The notes beneath the pieces were generated by a model. It searched no databases, was not told the DNA's origin, and saw only the letters and a program-made list of their open reading frames with translations. Positions 1-11,730 of a stretch of 64,000 nt of DNA are shown here, piece after piece. Source of the DNA: Holacanthus passer. Taxonomy: Eukaryota; Chordata; Actinopteri; Pomacanthidae. The stretch spans positions 1,126,001 through 1,190,000 of the forward strand of contig JAFREQ010000024.1 in assembly GCA_025331565.1 (NCBI GenBank), given 5' to 3'. The position numbers were made by a program, and so were the translations under genes. Each line of letters starts with the position of its first letter. The stretch's first letter is position 1.

Positions 1-2540
1 ACATAAACTACCAGTAAACAACTATTATATACATACAAACTTATACTTTATAGTTGAACATTAATTAAATAATGAAGGTGCAGGAGCCTTAAAACACATT
101 TTCATTTAACATACTGCGGGGATATTTTCGCGGGCGTGTGACGTCACCGCTAGCAAACTGCGCAAAAAAAACATTTACTCACTAAATATCACATATTTCA
201 AACAACGTACACATTCAAAGCTGTACAGAAACATTCATTTACTAAACGTAGCTTTGTATGAACAATAGTTTGTGTCTTTTTTCACTTCACTAACCTGTAT
301 AAAGCAGGTGAAATCAGGGTAATGAGAACAAGATGCGTTGTTTTTCTCCAAATTGCCTCTGAGGAGCAGCGGGGGGGGCGCGCCCTCACTGACCCCCCCG
401 AGCAACCAGAGCCAGCACAAAGGTTCCGCCCCCACTATATTCATATGCTAAATATTAAAAGCTTTATAATTACTGAACATATGGACATAGAATTATTATC
501 TATTTAAACACAAATATAAATAAGTACAATAAACCAAAAATGATTATCAAAATGACTTTTCTTTGGTGTGTCACATAAGACAAGATAAACCTTTATTCGT
601 CCCACAGTGGGGAAATTTACAAGTGCTCATAAAGATAAAAGACAATTTATTCACTGAGCTGCAGTTTGATGTATTTGCTGTAAATATGAACAGAACCAAC
701 CAGGTTGATATATTTTCATACAATCAATTACATTTGAAGTGTTCTGTCCAGAACACAAACAGAACTGTAGAACACAGTTTTGATATTTTGTGCATTAACA
801 TACGTGGGAACGTCCGTGGAGCCTCATCCAGATTCATGTGACTGTTCGAGGTGGAGTGACTTTAATCTGAGTGAATGCAAACGTATGTGCACCTGCTGTT
901 TTATCACTGGTCCGTTTATGATCATTAAATATGTCTTGTTCCCAAATGATTCAGATTAAAGACCCTTTCATGAGAGGAAAAACACAGGTGGAACCAATAA
1001 TCTTAGTTATAATAAAGGGAACAGAATCTTCAGACTGTCAAACTGCCAGAATCCAGATGAGACGAGAGACACGTTGATAAATGTCATTTCAATTATAGCT
1101 GTGTGTTCATAGTAATTAGACTTTACAGTGATTACACTCCTTCGAGCCCCGGGTTTCGGCTGTCAGGCTACAGATGCTCTGCCCTCTGATTGGCAGACGT
1201 TGTAGCTGCAGCCAAAAGAACGTGTGCCGTTATTTGAGGAAGAGAATTAATTACTGCGAACTGTGAAACCAGAAGACGCAAAAACAATATTCATCAATCA
1301 TTAAGTGTCAGGTCTCTATTACAAAACTGTCAAGTACTGTTTGTGTATTAAATGTATTTTAAAATTAATTTGGAAAGTCCAATAACCAGTTTCATTATAT
1401 GTAATTTTTAAGGTTGATATAATTATATAAACGGAGGAAACAGCATTTTAATGTTCAGAGTTATTTAGTTTCTCTTGAACCCCTGACTTCATTGAAATTC
1501 AACAATTATCCTCGTGTGTTAGTCCCTGACGGCCGAGCTGTGTTTGTTTTCTTTTCCAAATAATCCACAAACGTAAAATTCATCAATTCCTCCAAGAGTT
1601 TTAACAACAGGAAATGGAAAAGCTTTAAGCAGTTCAACACTTCCTGCCTACAAAATAAAAGCCCTCCAGGGAACATTTGAATTATTCCTCTGAACCGCCG
1701 GCTGTGGAGAAAATGTATAGTTTTTATGCTTTACTTGAGTATTTCCACGTATTTCTACACATCAGAGGGAAATATTGTACTTTTTACTGCACCACATTTA
1801 TTGGACAGTTTTTAAGATTTTACAAAAATAAACATTTTGGCTAATGTATTAAATACAGTCTATTTTTAGATATTAAACTTTGTGATTTGTGATCACAAAA
1901 AAAAGCAGCGTCTGCGTTAAGATCTGGGATGAAGTATTTCAAAGTACCAGACATGGAGTAACAGTAACACGACGAGTTCCCAGAAGATTCACTGGACTGC
2001 AGAGACGACGGATCCGGCCTTCACACCGAGACCATGACAGAAACTATTAGAACGTGTGAGGGAGGCTGAGGGAAAGAGAGAGACGTGTGAAGGTGAAACA
2101 GAACGAGGGGAGGGAAGAGATAAAGTGAGACTGGAAAAAAACTCCGGGGTCATCCTGCTGCGAGTACTTCTACTTTTGATACTGTCAATACATTTTACTG
2201 TCAGCGCTTAAGTAATTTTGATTGCAAGACTTTTACTCGCAGAGGAGTAATTTGACCTTGAGGTATCGGAGGTATTGCTACTTTTACTTTAGTAAAAGTT
2301 CTGAATGTTTCTTCCACACCTGCACATTTACAGGTTCAAGCAGTGAAACAGGAAGTTATCAGGAGATGAGACGGCCGCCTCGGCTCCGATGATCATAAAG
2401 GAAAAGAAGAGCGTTGTCTGCAAAAACACAGAAAGACGAGAAGGCGGACTTCGCTGTCCTGCTCGTCCTGTTTGACTGAAAAGTGATATTTGGGAAAAAC
2501 AAAGAACTGATGTCTTCACTGTCTGTTTGTTTTATTGCAG
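1..2540. other. Probable npr1 intron or upstream sequence without recognised exons
   Basis: No stretch in either strand resembles the natriuretic-peptide ligand-binding domain, so the missing 5' exons are presumably further left. The segment holds a LINE/SINE-like tail repeat (about 575-622) and pieces of the TACTTGAGTA repeat family (about 1715-1990 and 2150-2310). I see nothing else I can name. Confidence 0.5.
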
Positions 2541-5500
2541 ATAGTTTTGGTGTACAACAGCTCGGAGGAGCAGCTGACTGTGATTCCTGGGACGTCGCTG
2601 CACTGGCCGGGTGGAGCTTGTCCTCCTGATGTTCCCGTCTGTGGCTTCAAGAACGACAACCCGGCCTGCCTCGCAAGTCAGTGGACGAAACAAGATCAAG
2701 TTCGCTTCAGTCATGAAAACGCTGCATCAACATTTGTTCAATGAAACTCGTTTTCAGTGAATCTTGACCTGACTGATCTGAACATTCACGTTCATTCCTG
2801 CTTGGTTCATGTTGCTTTAACAGGGGATGTAATTCAGATGTGTATTAAATAGTTTCCCTCTCTGACAGAGACCATCACCATCCACCAGATGGTTTCCATC
2901 GTGCTCTTCTTCATCTTCACCATGACCCTCACCGTCACCGTCTTCATCTACAGGTCAGTCAACTGTCTCAGATGCTACGCTGCTCTGACGGAGGGTTTCT
3001 CCACCACTCGTGTGTCTCAGTGACTTAGTGAAGCAATTTTCTTCAAAGGTCATATTTGATGTGATTATTTCTGCGACTCCACAACTTAAAAGACACTGTC
3101 CAGTTGCATTATGGGAAATGTATTGAATGATCCGATGTTTTTGGTGCTTGAACCATGCTAGAGGTTGAAGGTCAGGATATGTCAGCCTCTGTCGGCCGGT
3201 GACGTCTCCGTCCATCTCTCTGCAGGAGGATGAAGTTGGAGAAGGAGCTGGTGGCTCAGCTCTGGAGGATTTGCTGGGAAGACATTCAGATGAGCAACCT
3301 GGACAAAGTGCTGCGCAGCGGCAGCAGGATCACGCTGTCACTGGTCAGCACATGCACACACACACACACACGCGCGCACACACACGCACGCACACGCGCA
3401 CACACACAGAGAGTTGTTTACCAGAGTTCGTGATGTACTTGTTTTGTCGCTTATTATCCTTCTTTCATTCTGTAATTGTGTCTTTTGTTCTCTGTAATAT
3501 GAAGCACTTAGTGACACACACACACTCTCTCACACACACTCACTCTGTGCCTGTCTGCAGAGAGGCTCTAACTACGGCTCTCTGATGACTGGAGATGGGA
3601 ACCTGCAGGTTTTTGCAAAGACTGGATATTACAAGGTCAGTGTGTGTGATTAGTCGTCTTTGTGGTGATAATACGTCCGACTGAATGTGAAGCACCGGAG
3701 CTGTAATTACTCACATCTTCATGTAAATTACTCCCGTTTGTCCTCTGCCAGCCGGCTGTGATCAGCACACATCCAGCTCGAGTTGTTCCAAACACTCGCA
3801 CCGTCTGAAAGCTGCTTCCTGTCACACAGGAAGTGACTTAAACATATATTTACCTCAGTGGAGGAAATGACCTGTTAGTTACAGGAAGAACTCAAACTGT
3901 TTCTTTTGGCCAGAAAATATTTTTAGCCTCTGACTCTGTTTGTGATCCGGTTGTTTAACTTGGTTGTTTAACTTCACGTTGATTGACATCTGTCAAAGGT
4001 CAACTATCTGATCAGTTCTGAAGCTGAAGGACTGAGAGAGTCTGAAGAACAGGTGAGACTTTCCTCTCCAGCAGTCGGACGAACATCCACTCATTATCAG
4101 TTTATCAGTTATATTTCTTTACATGTGAAGTCTCAGCAGACGTCGGCTCCACAAGCTGCTGCAGCTTCTCTCAGTCATCAGACAAATCATCAGCAGCTTG
4201 TGGAGCCGACGTCTGCTGAGACTTCACATGTAAAGAAATCTAAAATCACTGCAAACAATAAAAGACATTTCAGACTATGAAGCATGTTTGTGTAATGAGA
4301 GCTGGCGTCTTCAGGGTTTGGGTTTCTAGATGAGGATCAGGATCACGTCTTGGATTGAAGACTGAAGGTTTCGCGTGTTGCAGCTCAGTGATGTCGCTCT
4401 GTGTTCTTCCAGGGAAACATCGTGGCCATTAAATACAGCAACAGGAAACGCATCGAGCTGAACAGGAAGGTCCTGTTTGAACTCAAACACGTGAGTCTCC
4501 GATGGTTCGCGTCTTTACATTCAGAGCAGCTGGAGATCCAGAGTTAATCTGGCCGTCCCTCCAGCGCCACCATCAGGACAAACTTTACATATTTAGCTGT
4601 AGGAGTCGATGAGTCATCAGGATTCAGCATTTTCATATTGTATCTGTAATAAACAGAACAGACTGTGAGACACCGGCAGGACTTCACATTTATTGTTATT
4701 CCTCGATCTTTTGTGTGTGTGCAGCAAAAACAAATATACTGTATATTTATGTTAATATTTAGTAAATATGTGCTGAATCTATGTTTGCATATATATCTAT
4801 TCATATATTTTGTGTTTGAACAGATGCGAGACGTTCAGAACGAACATCTGACCAGGTTCATTGGAGCGAGCATCGACCCTCCGAACATCTGCATCGTCAC
4901 AGAGTACTGTCCCAGAGGAAGTCTGCAGGTACACCCACCTGCCTGTCTGTCCACCTGTCTTTCTGTCTGCCCACCTGTCTGTCTCTCTCTCTCTGTCTGT
5001 CTCTCTCTCTCTCTTTCTCTCTCTCTCTGTCTGTCTCTCTCTCTCTCTCTCTCTGTCTGTCTGTCTGTCTCTCTGTCTGTTAACGGTCTGTGTCCTGTGT
5101 CTTCAGGACATCTTGGAGAACGACAGCATCACTCTGGACTGGATGTTCAAATATTCTCTCATCAACGACATCGTCAAGGTGAATTTCTTTGTTCATGTTT
5201 TATCTTCTGTATCTGTTCTCACACTTTTCTACACAGTTTATTATTGGTACAAATATTAAAATGATGTCCAATGAAAATCTGGAGGTGTTTTTATACTTCC
5301 ACCCCGGTCTTTCTCCCTGCAGGGCATGGTCTTCCTCCACAACAGCGTCCTCGTCTCTCACGGTAAACTCAAGTCCTCCAACTGTGTCGTTGACAACCGC
5401 TTCGTCCTGAAGATCACAGACTACGGTTTGTCCAGCTTTCAGCCCGACAGCAGCTCAGGAAAAGACGCTCACGCCTACTACGCCCGTGAGTTCCTGTTCT

Positions 5501-8500
5501 ACCATTTATTCAGGTCCTCAAAGCTTTTGGCTCTTAACGTTTGGCCTCATTCCTTTAAACACAGAGAGTCGAGATTCTACACATTCATCCATAAAGTCAC
5601 ATCAGTTTCAGCTCTGACTTCCTCATCATGTGTATCGATACCAGAAGGAGACTGGTTTTAATAAAAAACCTGATCAAAATAAAATACAGTCTAAGGTTGG
5701 CGATCAGATCAGAGAGTAAAGGATAAAACCAGTGTGACGAAATATTCAAAAAAAGTTTGATACTCAATATCTAATCCAACATCATCCAGCTCTGAGCAGA
5801 CGAATGATAAAAGCTCACAAATCACCAAAGAAATTCAGCCTTTTCCTTATTTTGTCCCGAAGCTGTAAAAGAACTGAAAGACTTGATGTGACGGAAGCTC
5901 CTGTTCCCTTGCAGAGAGGCTGTGGATGGCTCCAGAGCTGCTCCGGATGGAGGCTCCTCCTCCTCAGGGAACCCAGAAAGGAGACGTCTACAGCTTCGGC
6001 ATCATCCTCCAGGAGGTGGCGCTGCGCCGAGGAGCCTTTCACCTGGAGGGAGACCCACTCAGCCCTAAAGGTAGGAACCGGTCCACACGGGTGACGCCGA
6101 CAAAACCTCGTGATCCTTTGGTCCATTTCAGCCTGATTGTCCCAGAGTTCTCAGATCTGGTCTCCGTGTTTCAAAAACTTAATTTGAAAACTGTTTTGGT
6201 CGTGAGTGTGATCACAGTCGTCACCACTACAGGACCCTGTTTCCTGAGTTTAGATCCGTGTTCTGGCAGCAGGTAACACAAGTGACCTGCCTCTGAAAAA
6301 AAAACATCTGGGTGGTTTCTGTTAATGAAACAACGTGGACATAAATCAGGAAATCAACAGATGGATTGATGCCAACAAAAACCTTTGGACTGTTTTGTTT
6401 CATTTTATTTTTCAGGAATTATTTTCTTTTCAATTCCACTTTTCAGTTCTCTGCTTGTTTTTCTGTTCTGCTTCGTGGCTTCAGGTGTGTTTTCAGGTCC
6501 AGAGAGGAAGAGTCCAGGTTCACTGAACCTCTGTAGGTCGTGATGTTCATCTCTGATGTAAACAAGCCGTTTGCTGATTTTTGACAGAAACCTCTTCCTG
6601 TCTCTCTCTAACCAAGTGTATTCATAATAAATGTGACACCTGTGACGGTCGGTTTCCTCCCGAAGTGGAGCAGAGTGATAATCACAGCAATGACGACCAC
6701 AGTGAGTTACCGTCCTGAATGAAGGACGGACGAAGGAGTCTGCAGGAAAAAGAAGACGTGAACAGAACGGGCAGAACTCAGCAGGACACATGTTAACACG
6801 TCTCATGTTGGTTCTTTTGGAGCCACAACACGTTTGTTCAGCTGAAAACATTTTCTCCTGGAATAAATAGAGATTTGAAAATTTAGATAAAAAGCTTATA
6901 TGATTTATTTGTTGTGTTTTGAAAAACCACAGTCAGAAACCACTTTGTCCTGGAAAGTCATTCATTTTAGTTTGTCTGTTTGAGGAAATGTTCTTCAGCT
7001 GATCTGAGGTCAAATCCGTCTCTGACGTCTTTGGGAATGAAAGTTCGGTTTGGAGGTTGGACGTCTCTAAGACTCTCTAAGAATGGAAGACAAAAAAAAT
7101 CTGCTTCAGTTCTGACTTTTCCCCAGAATCAGAGTGAAGGTTTGAGAAAAGAAGCCAGACGTCAGATCAGGTGGAATCAACGTCTTCCAGCAGCGCCGGC
7201 CTTCATCAGGGCCAGTTCTCCTGATTTCAGACCAACTAATGATTCACACACTTTCTTTTTTACATTTACATTTCCTCTGATGAGGACTGCGTCTGTCCCA
7301 GTTTGTCCTCAGTCAGTGACAGTTTCAGCACCTTCAGACTCAGCGTTTTCTCGTGAACGGCTCGTAGAGACTCGTACACTTATTAGCAAAGTATGACCCA
7401 GATTTTAATGCAATAATAGTGAAGACAAATGTAAAAATGTGTAAACTCTTGTTTCGGGAAATATTAAGTAAAAAGCCAAATAGATAAATGTGAGAACAAG
7501 AAATGATGTAAAACAAGCAGCTTTGGCTGTTTGTCCTCCATCAGCAATCAGAAAGTGGCGTTTTTTGCAGTTTTTGCCTCGTGGATATTTTTCATCAGGC
7601 ACATCAAGGCGAAGAAACATCCAAAAATAAATAGTTCTTAATTAGACTTCAAGGCTTTTAAAAGTTTTTTTTACTGCATAAACTTCAGTGACAATTAAAA
7701 CAAGAGAGAACACAAAATAATTAGTTCATTATTTCTGTTCACTTTCAGACTGGTCGATAATTAAGATCTTTTTTCTTTTGGCAGCTTCATCCAACAGTTT
7801 CTGTCTTCAGTCCAGTTTGGCTGCTTTTCTCCACAGTTTAATAACCGTCCGTCTATTTTTAATCACCTATTCGCTGGTGACCATCTCGTCCAAAGGCGAC
7901 TTCTCATCGTGTTGAAATGTTCACATTCACTGAAGACGACCGTGAAATGTGGTTGAAAGTTAAAACTGTGTACATCAAAACAAGAGAACGCACAAGTTTG
8001 AACCTGATTCTCCCGATCCTGTAGAGATCGTGGACCGGGTGGTTCTGGGCGAGTGGCCCTGCCTCAGACCGTCCGTCGACCCCCAGAGTCACAGCCCTGA
8101 GCTGGGTCAGCTGATGCAGCGCTGCTGGGCCGAGGAGCCGACGGAGAGACCGGAGTTCAACCACATCCGCCTGCTGCTGCGCAAACAGAACAAGTGAGTG
8201 ATTCGACGGCACCAGGAGGCTTCGATTAGAGACGAGGAGACGAGGTCACGTCAGTCTCCTGTGGCCCTTTAGTGACACTGCCTGACTTCCTGTCTGCGGC
8301 TCATTGGCTCTCACTACGTAAATCTTTAAAAACACATCGCAAATACAAAGTAGAATTTTCAGTAAAAGTTCATCAGTTTCCTCAAACAGCTGCTCACTGT
8401 AGTTTTATCAGACAAACAGGAGGAAACAGTTCATGTGTTGGGGACTATTTTCAGTGGCGGGTGAATCCACGTTTGGTCTCTAGTGAGTCTTTGTGGCAGC

Positions 8501-9913
8501 AGGATGGAGTTTGTGGGATTGAGTCCAGATAAACTATAGTCTGTGTGTGTGTGTGTGTGTGTGTGTGCAGGGAGTCGAGGACCAACATCCTGGACAACCT
8601 GCTGTCTCGTATGGAGCAGTATGCCAACAACCTGGAGGAGCTGGTGGAGGAACGAACGCAGGCTTATCATGAGGAGAAACGCAAGGCCGAAGCTCTACTG
8701 TACCAGATACTACCACAGTCAGTACTGCAAGACTACTGTACCAGATACTACTGCAGTCAGTACATGTTCTGATTTGGTACTTTGGTCTCTCTCTCTCCCT
8801 GTGTCGGTGCACCTCTCTCGCCCGTCCTCAGCTCGGTGGCGGAGCAACTGAAGCGTGGTGAGACGGTTCAGGCCGAAGCCTTCGACTCTGTCACCATCTA
8901 CTTCAGTGACATCGTGGGTTTCACTGCCATCTCTGCTGAGAGCACCCCGATGGAGGTGAGTGGAGTCTCTCTCACTCCTGTTTGTCTCTTAGTCTTTGTG
9001 GCGCCACCTTCAGGCAAGGAGGACTCAGAACAGCCTGAAGTCTTGGTGCTGTGGACTCAACAAGCTGCTGGAAAGTTGTCAACTTCCAGGTTCCACACGT
9101 TGTGTTCAGAGGCTGTTCTCTTCTCGTCACCTGTCTGGTCATTGACCTCTGACCTCTCATGAACGAGGTGTCTTCACCCCTCGGAAATGTAAAACACAGC
9201 TTGTGATTTTAGGAGCAGATGTTACATCTGTGTATCTTGGTGAAACATCAGCCGGGTGCAGCCCCATAATGAACTTCATTAGCACATTAGCACGTGTGTG
9301 TTTTTCATCCTGTCCTTGTACTGCAGGTGGTGACTCTGCTGAACGACCTCTACACCTGTTTCGACGCCATCATCGACAACTTTGATGTTTACAAGGTGAC
9401 AAAATCTACACAATCTGTTTTAGTTAGTTATTTTGAGAATTTCCACCTGAACAGAATCGCGCAGCAGATTTCCAGAGTTCAGCCTGAACAGCTGGTGAGA
9501 ACAGAACAACTTGATTTATTTTACAATCTAAAACATTAACATGTATTTAAGATATGTGAATATTAGCAAACAGCAGCAGAACAGAACTGAGATAAAACCA
9601 GAAAAACAGAATGTTAAACAAGAAAATAGAGCAAAATATGAAGCGTGCAATAAGAAAGGACTCTGACTCTGATGCGTCCTCTGTGGTCCTGTGGCGCCTC
9701 CAGGTGGAGACCATAGGTGATGCCTACATGGTGGTGTCAGGGCTGCCAGTGAGGAACGGGAAGCTGCACGGCAGAGAGATCGCCCGTATGGCCCTCGCCC
9801 TGCTGGACGCCGTCCGAACCTTCAAGATCCGCCACCGATCAGAGCAGCAGCTGAAGCTGAGGATAGGAATTCACAGCGGTGAGGGGGGGACATGTCCACT
9901 CAGAGAGAGAGAG

Positions 9914-9944
<31 letters not shown>

Positions 9945-10460
9945 GAGACAGAGAGACATAAGACCAAACAGAGGTTTGACACAGTTTGAGCTCCACCTTG
10001 TTCTCGCTGGTTGTATGAAGTCGTCCTGCTGTGTTGTAGGTCCGGTGTGTGCCGGAGTCGTGGGTCTGAAGATGCCTCGTTACTGTCTGTTCGGCGACAC
10101 CGTCAACACGTCGTCACGTATGGAGTCCAGCGGAGAAGGTGAGCCGAGTGGAGTAGAAGTATAGAGCAGCATCAAATGGAAATACTCAAGCGAAGTACCT
10201 CAAAATTGTACTTGAGTAGAGTACTTGAGTAGATGTACAGAATTACTTTCCTAGTTGTTCTAGTTTAACTCTCAGATGCGAGAAATGAACTTGTATCTGT
10301 GTGTGACTGTGCAGCGCTGAAGATCCACGTGTCGGCGGCGACTCGCGACGTCCTGCTGGAGTTCAACTGCTTCCAGCTGGAGCTGAGAGGAGACATCGAC
10401 ATCAAGGGCAAAGGGAAGATGACCACCTATTGGCTACTGGGAGAGAGCGACAGCCAGTGA
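2541..10460 (+). CDS. npr1: Natriuretic peptide receptor guanylate cyclase (NPR1/GC-A-like), 3' part, 16 exons
   Basis: Single-pass membrane receptor that makes cGMP from GTP when natriuretic peptide binds. Exons read: 2541-2676, 2869-2953, 3226-3343, 3561-3635, 4413-4490, 4824-4928, 5107-5178, 5323-5485, 5915-6070, 8025-8193, 8571-8717, 8832-8955, 9327-9395, 9704-9878, 10040-10138, 10315-10460 (stop TGA). All phases join and give 638 residues. Visible in order: juxtamembrane segment with the CPPDVPVCGF cysteine pair (about 28-38), transmembrane helix (about 53-73), pseudokinase domain (75-386) with SHGKLKSSN replacing the HRD loop and DYG replacing DFG, coiled-coil linker (387-435), and cyclase (436-638) with SDIVGF, VETIGDAYMVVSG and YCLFGDTVNTSSRMES. 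Known of the family: Glu in VETIGD and Cys in YCLFGD favour GTP. VRNG and LMQRCWAEEP resemble NPR1, while other stretches resemble NPR2. The ligand-binding exons are not in the window, so the 5' end is cut by the window edge. Confidence 0.95.
2869..2953 (+). other. npr1: npr1 transmembrane exon
   Basis: This 85-nt exon encodes the single membrane-spanning helix, starting just after the extracellular CGF segment and ending before the basic RRMKLEKE stop-transfer sequence in the next exon. The core is about 21 hydrophobic residues (MVSIVLFFIFTMTLT onward). The acceptor is CTGACAG and the donor is AG|GTCAGT. Confidence 0.9.
3351..3410 (+). repeat. CA-rich microsatellite just after an npr1 donor
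   Basis: An interrupted (CA)n tract with CG steps starts about 10 nt downstream of the 3343/3344 splice donor. Confidence 0.95.
4113..4239. repeat. Perfect 49-bp inverted repeat, 29-nt loop, in an npr1 intron
   Basis: The left arm (4113-4161) and right arm (4191-4239) are exact reverse complements over 49 bases, separated by 29 bases (4162-4190). The RNA would fold into a long, perfectly paired hairpin, in the intron between exons 3561-3635 and 4413-4490. I see no terminal motif of a known transposon. It could be a recent palindromic insertion or a MITE core. Confidence 0.95.
4936..5082 (+). repeat. CT/GTCT pyrimidine microsatellite filling an npr1 intron
   Basis: The intron 4929-5106 (178 nt) consists mostly of CTCT and GTCT repeats. 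A pyrimidine-only tract this long sits between the exon ending RGSLQ and the exon starting DILENDS. Confidence 0.95.
6071..8024 (+). other. Large npr1 intron (about 1.95 kb)
   Basis: The intron lies between the pseudokinase exon ending in SPK and the exon starting EIVDRVV. Open frames inside it (for example 6405-6851 on the minus strand and 6980-7396 on the plus strand) show no homology I recognise and no splice-site logic. I see no other structure. Confidence 0.7.
8277..8545 (+). repeat. Dispersed repeat shared with 59620-59830 (opposite orientation)
   Basis: GGGGACTATTTTCAG, TTTGGTCTCTAGTGAGTCT and GAGTCCAGAT all recur in the same order in the reverse complement of about 59640-59750. It is an interspersed repeat inserted in an npr1 intron, directly before the (TG)n acceptor. 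I do not recognise the family. Confidence 0.75.
8541..8568 (+). repeat. (TG)n microsatellite serving as the polypyrimidine tract of an npr1 acceptor
   Basis: A pure TG run leads directly into the CAG acceptor at 8568-8570, with exon 8571-8717 next. There is no conventional pyrimidine tract. Confidence 0.95.
8695..8763 (+). repeat. 38-nt-period tandem duplication spanning the 3' end and donor of an npr1 exon
   Basis: The sequence from 8695 (CTACTGTACCAGATACTA) is repeated from 8733. The two copies share about 30 bases, with a small difference before GTCAGT. The first copy holds the donor CA|GTCAGT at 8717/8718. The second repeats a matching GTCAGT 38 nt downstream. Confidence 0.9.
9704..9878 (+). 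other. npr1: npr1 cyclase catalytic exon (VETIGDAYMVVSG)
   Basis: This 175-nt exon carries VETIGDAYMVVSGLPVRNG, one half of the class III cyclase active site. The VRNG after SGLP matches NPR1 rather than the GRNG of NPR2, which is one reason for calling the gene npr1. The acceptor is CTCCAG and the donor is G|GTGAGG, followed by a G-run. Confidence 0.9.
9901..9958 (+). repeat. GAGA/CAGA microsatellite in an npr1 intron
   Basis: A purine-rich (GA)n/(CAGA)n tract in the intron 9879-10039, starting about 20 nt after the donor. Confidence 0.95.
10168..10262 (+). repeat. TACTTGAGTA repeat fragment in the last npr1 intron
   Basis: GTACTTGAGTAGAGTACTTG and nearby bases belong to the same family as 21895-21978 and 33095-33190 (reverse), often read as AAGTAACTAAGTACATTTAC in fish genomes. 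Confidence 0.65.
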
Positions 10461-11730
10461 CAAAGCACCTCGGACAGGAGGACGACGGAGGACAGAGAGG
10501 AAGGAACGGAAGGAAACGAGGGAACAGATGAGGAGGAGAGAAGGAAAGATGGAGGCAAGAAGACATGAAGAAGGTGAGGCAGCAAATTAAAGGGACAAAG
10601 GAGGGAAGTCAAGGAAAGAAAGTAGAAAACAGAGGAGTGAAGCTGATGAAGGACAGGAAGTGGACAAGGTTTCTCTTCAGACGTCATCAGACCTGTCGGA
10701 GGACTCGTCAGCGCCTGCTTGTTTTATCTCTGAATGAAAGAGACCTGGAAGGTTTCAGACGTTAAAACCTGGAGGAAAGTTCTGCCACGTTCAGACATGA
10801 AGGGAAAAAACTGCACAACCTGGAGGACAAGTGTGAAAGTGACAAACTGGAAACAGTGAAACCGACAGAGGAGCGAAGTGAGGAGGGGGAAGGTGTTTGT
10901 TTTCTGTAACGATGACAGAAAAAACCTGGAGCGAACCAGGAATCAAACTGAGCACATGAAGGGTTGGAACGTGAAGGAGGAGCGAGCTGCCGAGAGACAA
11001 AGATACAAGCAGAGTTTTACAGAGAAAATCTAAACTTGCCTCAGTTTAGAGTTGATTTGAATTCTCTTTTGTTCCACTGCCGACGTGTGGAAATGTCTCC
11101 AACAGCCCAGAGTCAGGTTTTATTGAACCACAGAAAAGCGTCTGTGTGCTGCTCGTTAATGGAGAAGAACTTAACCAGACGCACATTTGCCAAAACAACT
11201 TCATCCCTCAAGTCTTTCCTCTTGCAAAACTAAAACACAGATGACGTGTAAATCTCAGCTGTGTCTTGTGTCCAGGTACGTTTCAGGTGTGCCAACGGGC
11301 CCATTGCTGCCCCCTGTGGGTCAAAAATGAGCTCATTCCACACCAAAAAACAAACTTCAACAACAACACAAAGATGAGATTTCTGCTCTATCGAAAGTGT
11401 TTTCAAACTACAAGACGATCTGTTTGTTTTAGCGAATGAACGTCTGGTTAACTTCTTTTCTCTGGAACCTTCTGGGACGATCGGACACACAGTGGATGAG
11501 ACGGGCTCATTTTAATATTAGCAAACACAACCTAAACTGAAACATGATGGTTGACTCTGCAAAGATAAAGAATCCAAAATAATAATAATCATCATTATTA
11601 TTATTACTTGGCTGCAGCTCCGGTTCTTCTAGATGAAAGTTCTCTGTAAATATACAAATGTTTCTCTTTGTTTTTAAATAAAAAGTTACATGTTTTGTTC
11701 TTGATCAATAAAAAAAAACATCACAAGTCC
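10461..11730 (+). other. npr1: npr1 3' untranslated region
   Basis: The sequence after the TGA at 10458-10460 is purine-rich and without recognisable coding. Candidate polyadenylation signals AATAAA are at 11677-11682 and 11707-11712, which gives a 3'UTR of about 1.2-1.3 kb. The open frames inside it resemble nothing known. Confidence 0.6.
11677..11712 (+). terminator. npr1: npr1 polyadenylation signals
   Basis: Two AATAAA hexamers (11677 and 11707) lie in an AT-rich segment. They are the first strong signals after the npr1 stop codon, and a TGTTTTGTCTG stretch follows. Confidence 0.55.

Noticed and set aside
6980..7396. 138-aa plus-strand frame in the large npr1 intron
   Set aside because: No homology and no splice-site logic; a chance frame in an intron.
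4413..8193. A stand-alone protein kinase gene
   Set aside because: It is the pseudokinase domain of npr1: the HRD aspartate is missing and the exons join in phase with the cyclase exons.
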